This document shows, one piece after another, positions 62,787 through 64,000 of a stretch of DNA of 64,000 nucleotides. The notes under the pieces are model-generated. The model worked only from the letters and a program-made list of their open reading frames with translations, was not told the origin of the DNA and did not search any database. How positions within the stretch are numbered: position 1 is the first letter of the stretch; each line of letters begins with the position of its first letter. A program made the position numbers and the translations under genes. Origin of the DNA: Anaerobaca lacustris (GTDB taxonomy: Bacteria > Planctomycetota > Phycisphaerae > Sedimentisphaerales > Anaerobacaceae); contig NZ_JASCXX010000023.1 of assembly GCF_030012215.1 (NCBI RefSeq), positions 1-64,000 of the forward strand, read 5' to 3'.

Positions 62787-64000
62787 ATGGAGATGCAGGC
62801 GAATTACATCGAGTTGGTCGAGAAGGCCCGCCGAGGCGACAGACAGAGCCTCAATCAACTGGCGGCCGTGGCCAGGGAACGCCTGCGCGTGTATGTCTAC
62901 CGCTTGACCCTGAAAGAGGATCTGACGCAAGAAATTGTTCAGGAGAGCTTGTTAGAAATGTGCAGAGTACTGGGCAAACTCAAGCAGACCGATCGCTTCT
63001 GGTCCTGGCTGTACGGCATCGCCACCAACAAGCTGCACCGCCACCATCGAACGGAGAGGGCGCTGAAGAAGGCTGCGGCCTCGGAGGAACGGCGTCGTGG
63101 ACCTCTGCGGGAGCGTCAGGGGGGGCTGGAGAACCTGGTCAGCCAGGAGCTCAAACAGATCGTATCGAAGGCCATGCAGAAGCTGCGGACCCGCCACAAG
63201 GCCGTGCTGGTGATGCGGTGTTACGATGGTATGTCCTATGCGGAAATTGCCGATTCGATGGGTTGTAGCGAATTCAGCACTCGGATGCTCTTCGTGCGAG
63301 CCAAGAAGTCGCTGCAAAAGGAGCTTTCCCGCAACGGGTTCGGCAAGGGGTCCCTGCTGGCGGCCCTGGTCGTTTTTGGCAAGATGACGGCTCCCAGCGA
63401 GGCGGCCGCGGCTCAGTTGACGATCCCCGTCGCCGCCACTCAGGTCGGCGTTCTGGCCGGTCTGGCCGGGATGGCGACGACCAAAACCGCCATCGTCACC
63501 GCGGCGGCCGTCGGCGCGGTGGCCATCGGGACCGCAACCACGACTTCGTATTTGGGCCAGGACGCGCGTGTGGATAATCCGCCTGTGGTCGCCACCGTGG
63601 GGGGCCATGTCGCCACGCCCCTGGGCGCCCCAAGCGCCGCCCACGAGAAATTCTGGTACTTTTTCCCCGAGGGCCCCGATGGGCCGGTAATGCTTCGAGC
63701 CGAACTGCGGGGTGCGGCCGGGACGGCGTCTCAACAGCAGCGTCTCCAGGACGATCGGGCCAACTACTGCTATCAGGATGATTCGGTCAGCATCAACAAC
63801 CACCGCATGTGGTTGAGCGACCTGAGCGTGATGAGACTACCGACGGACAGCCGTGCGATGACGAGCTTCCTGTCGCGGTTCGACGGCAAGTTGAATGACG
63901 TCCAGCCGGTCTCGGGTCGAGGCCGAGGACTGCTCGTGATCGTCGAGCGGCAGGAGCAGGACGGACAGGTCCGCGCCACTCGCCCGCTGACGGTGCGCCA
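62787..64000 (+). CDS. ECF sigma factor with membrane anchor and extracytoplasmic domain (partial)
   Basis: 404 codons in the window, with no stop before the edge. Residues about 15-190 carry sigma region 2 (VYVYRLTLKEDLTQEIVQES...FWSWLYGIATNKLHRHH) and region 4 (LRTRHKAVLVMRCYDGMSYA...EIADSMGCSEFSTRMLFVRA). The frame continues past region 4 through hydrophobic segments (LLAALVVFGKMTA, IVTAAAVGAVAIGTATTT) into a polar domain (FFPEGPDGPVMLRAELRG). It has the same plan as the gene at 14964. The ribosome site is weak. The ATG is at 62787; a second lies at 62793. Confidence 0.85.
   Translation, partial: MEMQANYIELVEKARRGDRQSLNQLAAVARERLRVYVYRLTLKEDLTQEIVQESLLEMCRVLGKLKQTDRFWSWLYGIATNKLHRHHRTERALKKAAASEERRRGPLRERQGGLENLVSQELKQIVSKAMQKLRTRHKAVLVMRCYDGMSYAEIADSMGCSEFSTRMLFVRAKKSLQKELSRNGFGKGSLLAALVVFGKMTAPSEAAAAQLTIPVAATQVGVLAGLAGMATTKTAIVTAAAVGAVAIGTATTTSYLGQDARVDNPPVVATVGGHVATPLGAPSAAHEKFWYFFPEGPDGPVMLRAELRGAAGTASQQQRLQDDRANYCYQDDSVSINNHRMWLSDLSVMRLPTDSRAMTSFLSRFDGKLNDVQPVSGRGRGLLVIVERQEQDGQVRATRPLTVR

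Overview
The window is GC-rich chromosomal DNA with no rRNA, tRNA or CRISPR array that I could find. The best fit is a heterotrophic bacterium of the Planctomycetota, class Phycisphaerae (a Sedimentisphaerales-like lineage). Supporting points are ECF sigma factors with long membrane-spanning C-terminal extensions, Tat-exported sulfatase and Gfo/Idh/MocA proteins, secreted LamG and discoidin-type proteins, a large fucosidase, a type II secretion cluster and mcsAB. The placement is an inference from gene content, not from a marker gene tree.

Layout. 1-6.0 kb (minus strand): a tightly overlapping operon of an SH3 protein, an M48 protease, a CHASE2 adenylate cyclase, a metallo-beta-lactamase-fold hydrolase and an MscS channel with a cyclic-nucleotide-binding domain. 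6.3-10.0 kb: a DUF3592-like membrane protein and a giant GH141-like/GH29 fusion. 10.1-16.3 kb: a lipopolysaccharide-kinase-like protein, a receiver domain, groES-groEL with a strong terminator, two small membrane proteins and an ECF sigma factor with a membrane anchor. 16.6-23.2 kb: an SDR dehydrogenase, orphan GH2 C-terminal domains, dtd, an acyltransferase and a large LamG/F5-8C protein. 23.6-26.6 kb: threonine synthase, with its last ~146 bp duplicated on the far side of a 1.5-kb segment holding an RHH antitoxin, a MazF toxin and an Nmad3-like protein. 27-31.2 kb: small lipoproteins and membrane proteins plus a Tat-exported Rieske protein. 31.3-37.6 kb: coaD, mcsA-mcsB, an unknown gene, an AhbC-like radical SAM enzyme and a duplicated zincin-like protein. 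37.7-43.3 kb: sulfatase, two Gfo/Idh/MocA proteins and an ankyrin lipoprotein. 43.4-46.7 kb: a TPP-riboswitch-controlled thiS-thiG-thiH-thiF operon. 46.7-59.7 kb: a LigD phosphoesterase-domain protein and a complete-looking T2SS operon (gspE, F, G, H, I, J, K, pilM/gspL-like, gspM-like, gspC-like, gspD). 60.2-64 kb: a CBS-GGDEF-HD-GYP protein and, running off the end, a second membrane-anchored ECF sigma factor.

How the genes work together. The recurring themes are polysaccharide breakdown (fucosidase fusion, sulfatase, GH2 domains, LamG proteins) with T2SS export; cyclic-nucleotide signalling (cAMP cyclase with a cNMP-gated channel; c-di-GMP turnover); and protein quality control (GroESL, McsAB, M48).

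The most distinctive observations are: (1) a family of short perfect palindromes spread over the window that sit inside reading frames (thiG, thiF, LigD-like and others) or supply stop codons; (2) the thrC-3'-end duplication bracketing a toxin-antitoxin/Nmad3-like segment; (3) the cyclase plus cNMP-gated channel operon; (4) the GH141-like/GH29 fusion; (5) two sigma factors physically fused to a membrane anchor and extracytoplasmic domain; (6) a secretin with five N1-type modules.
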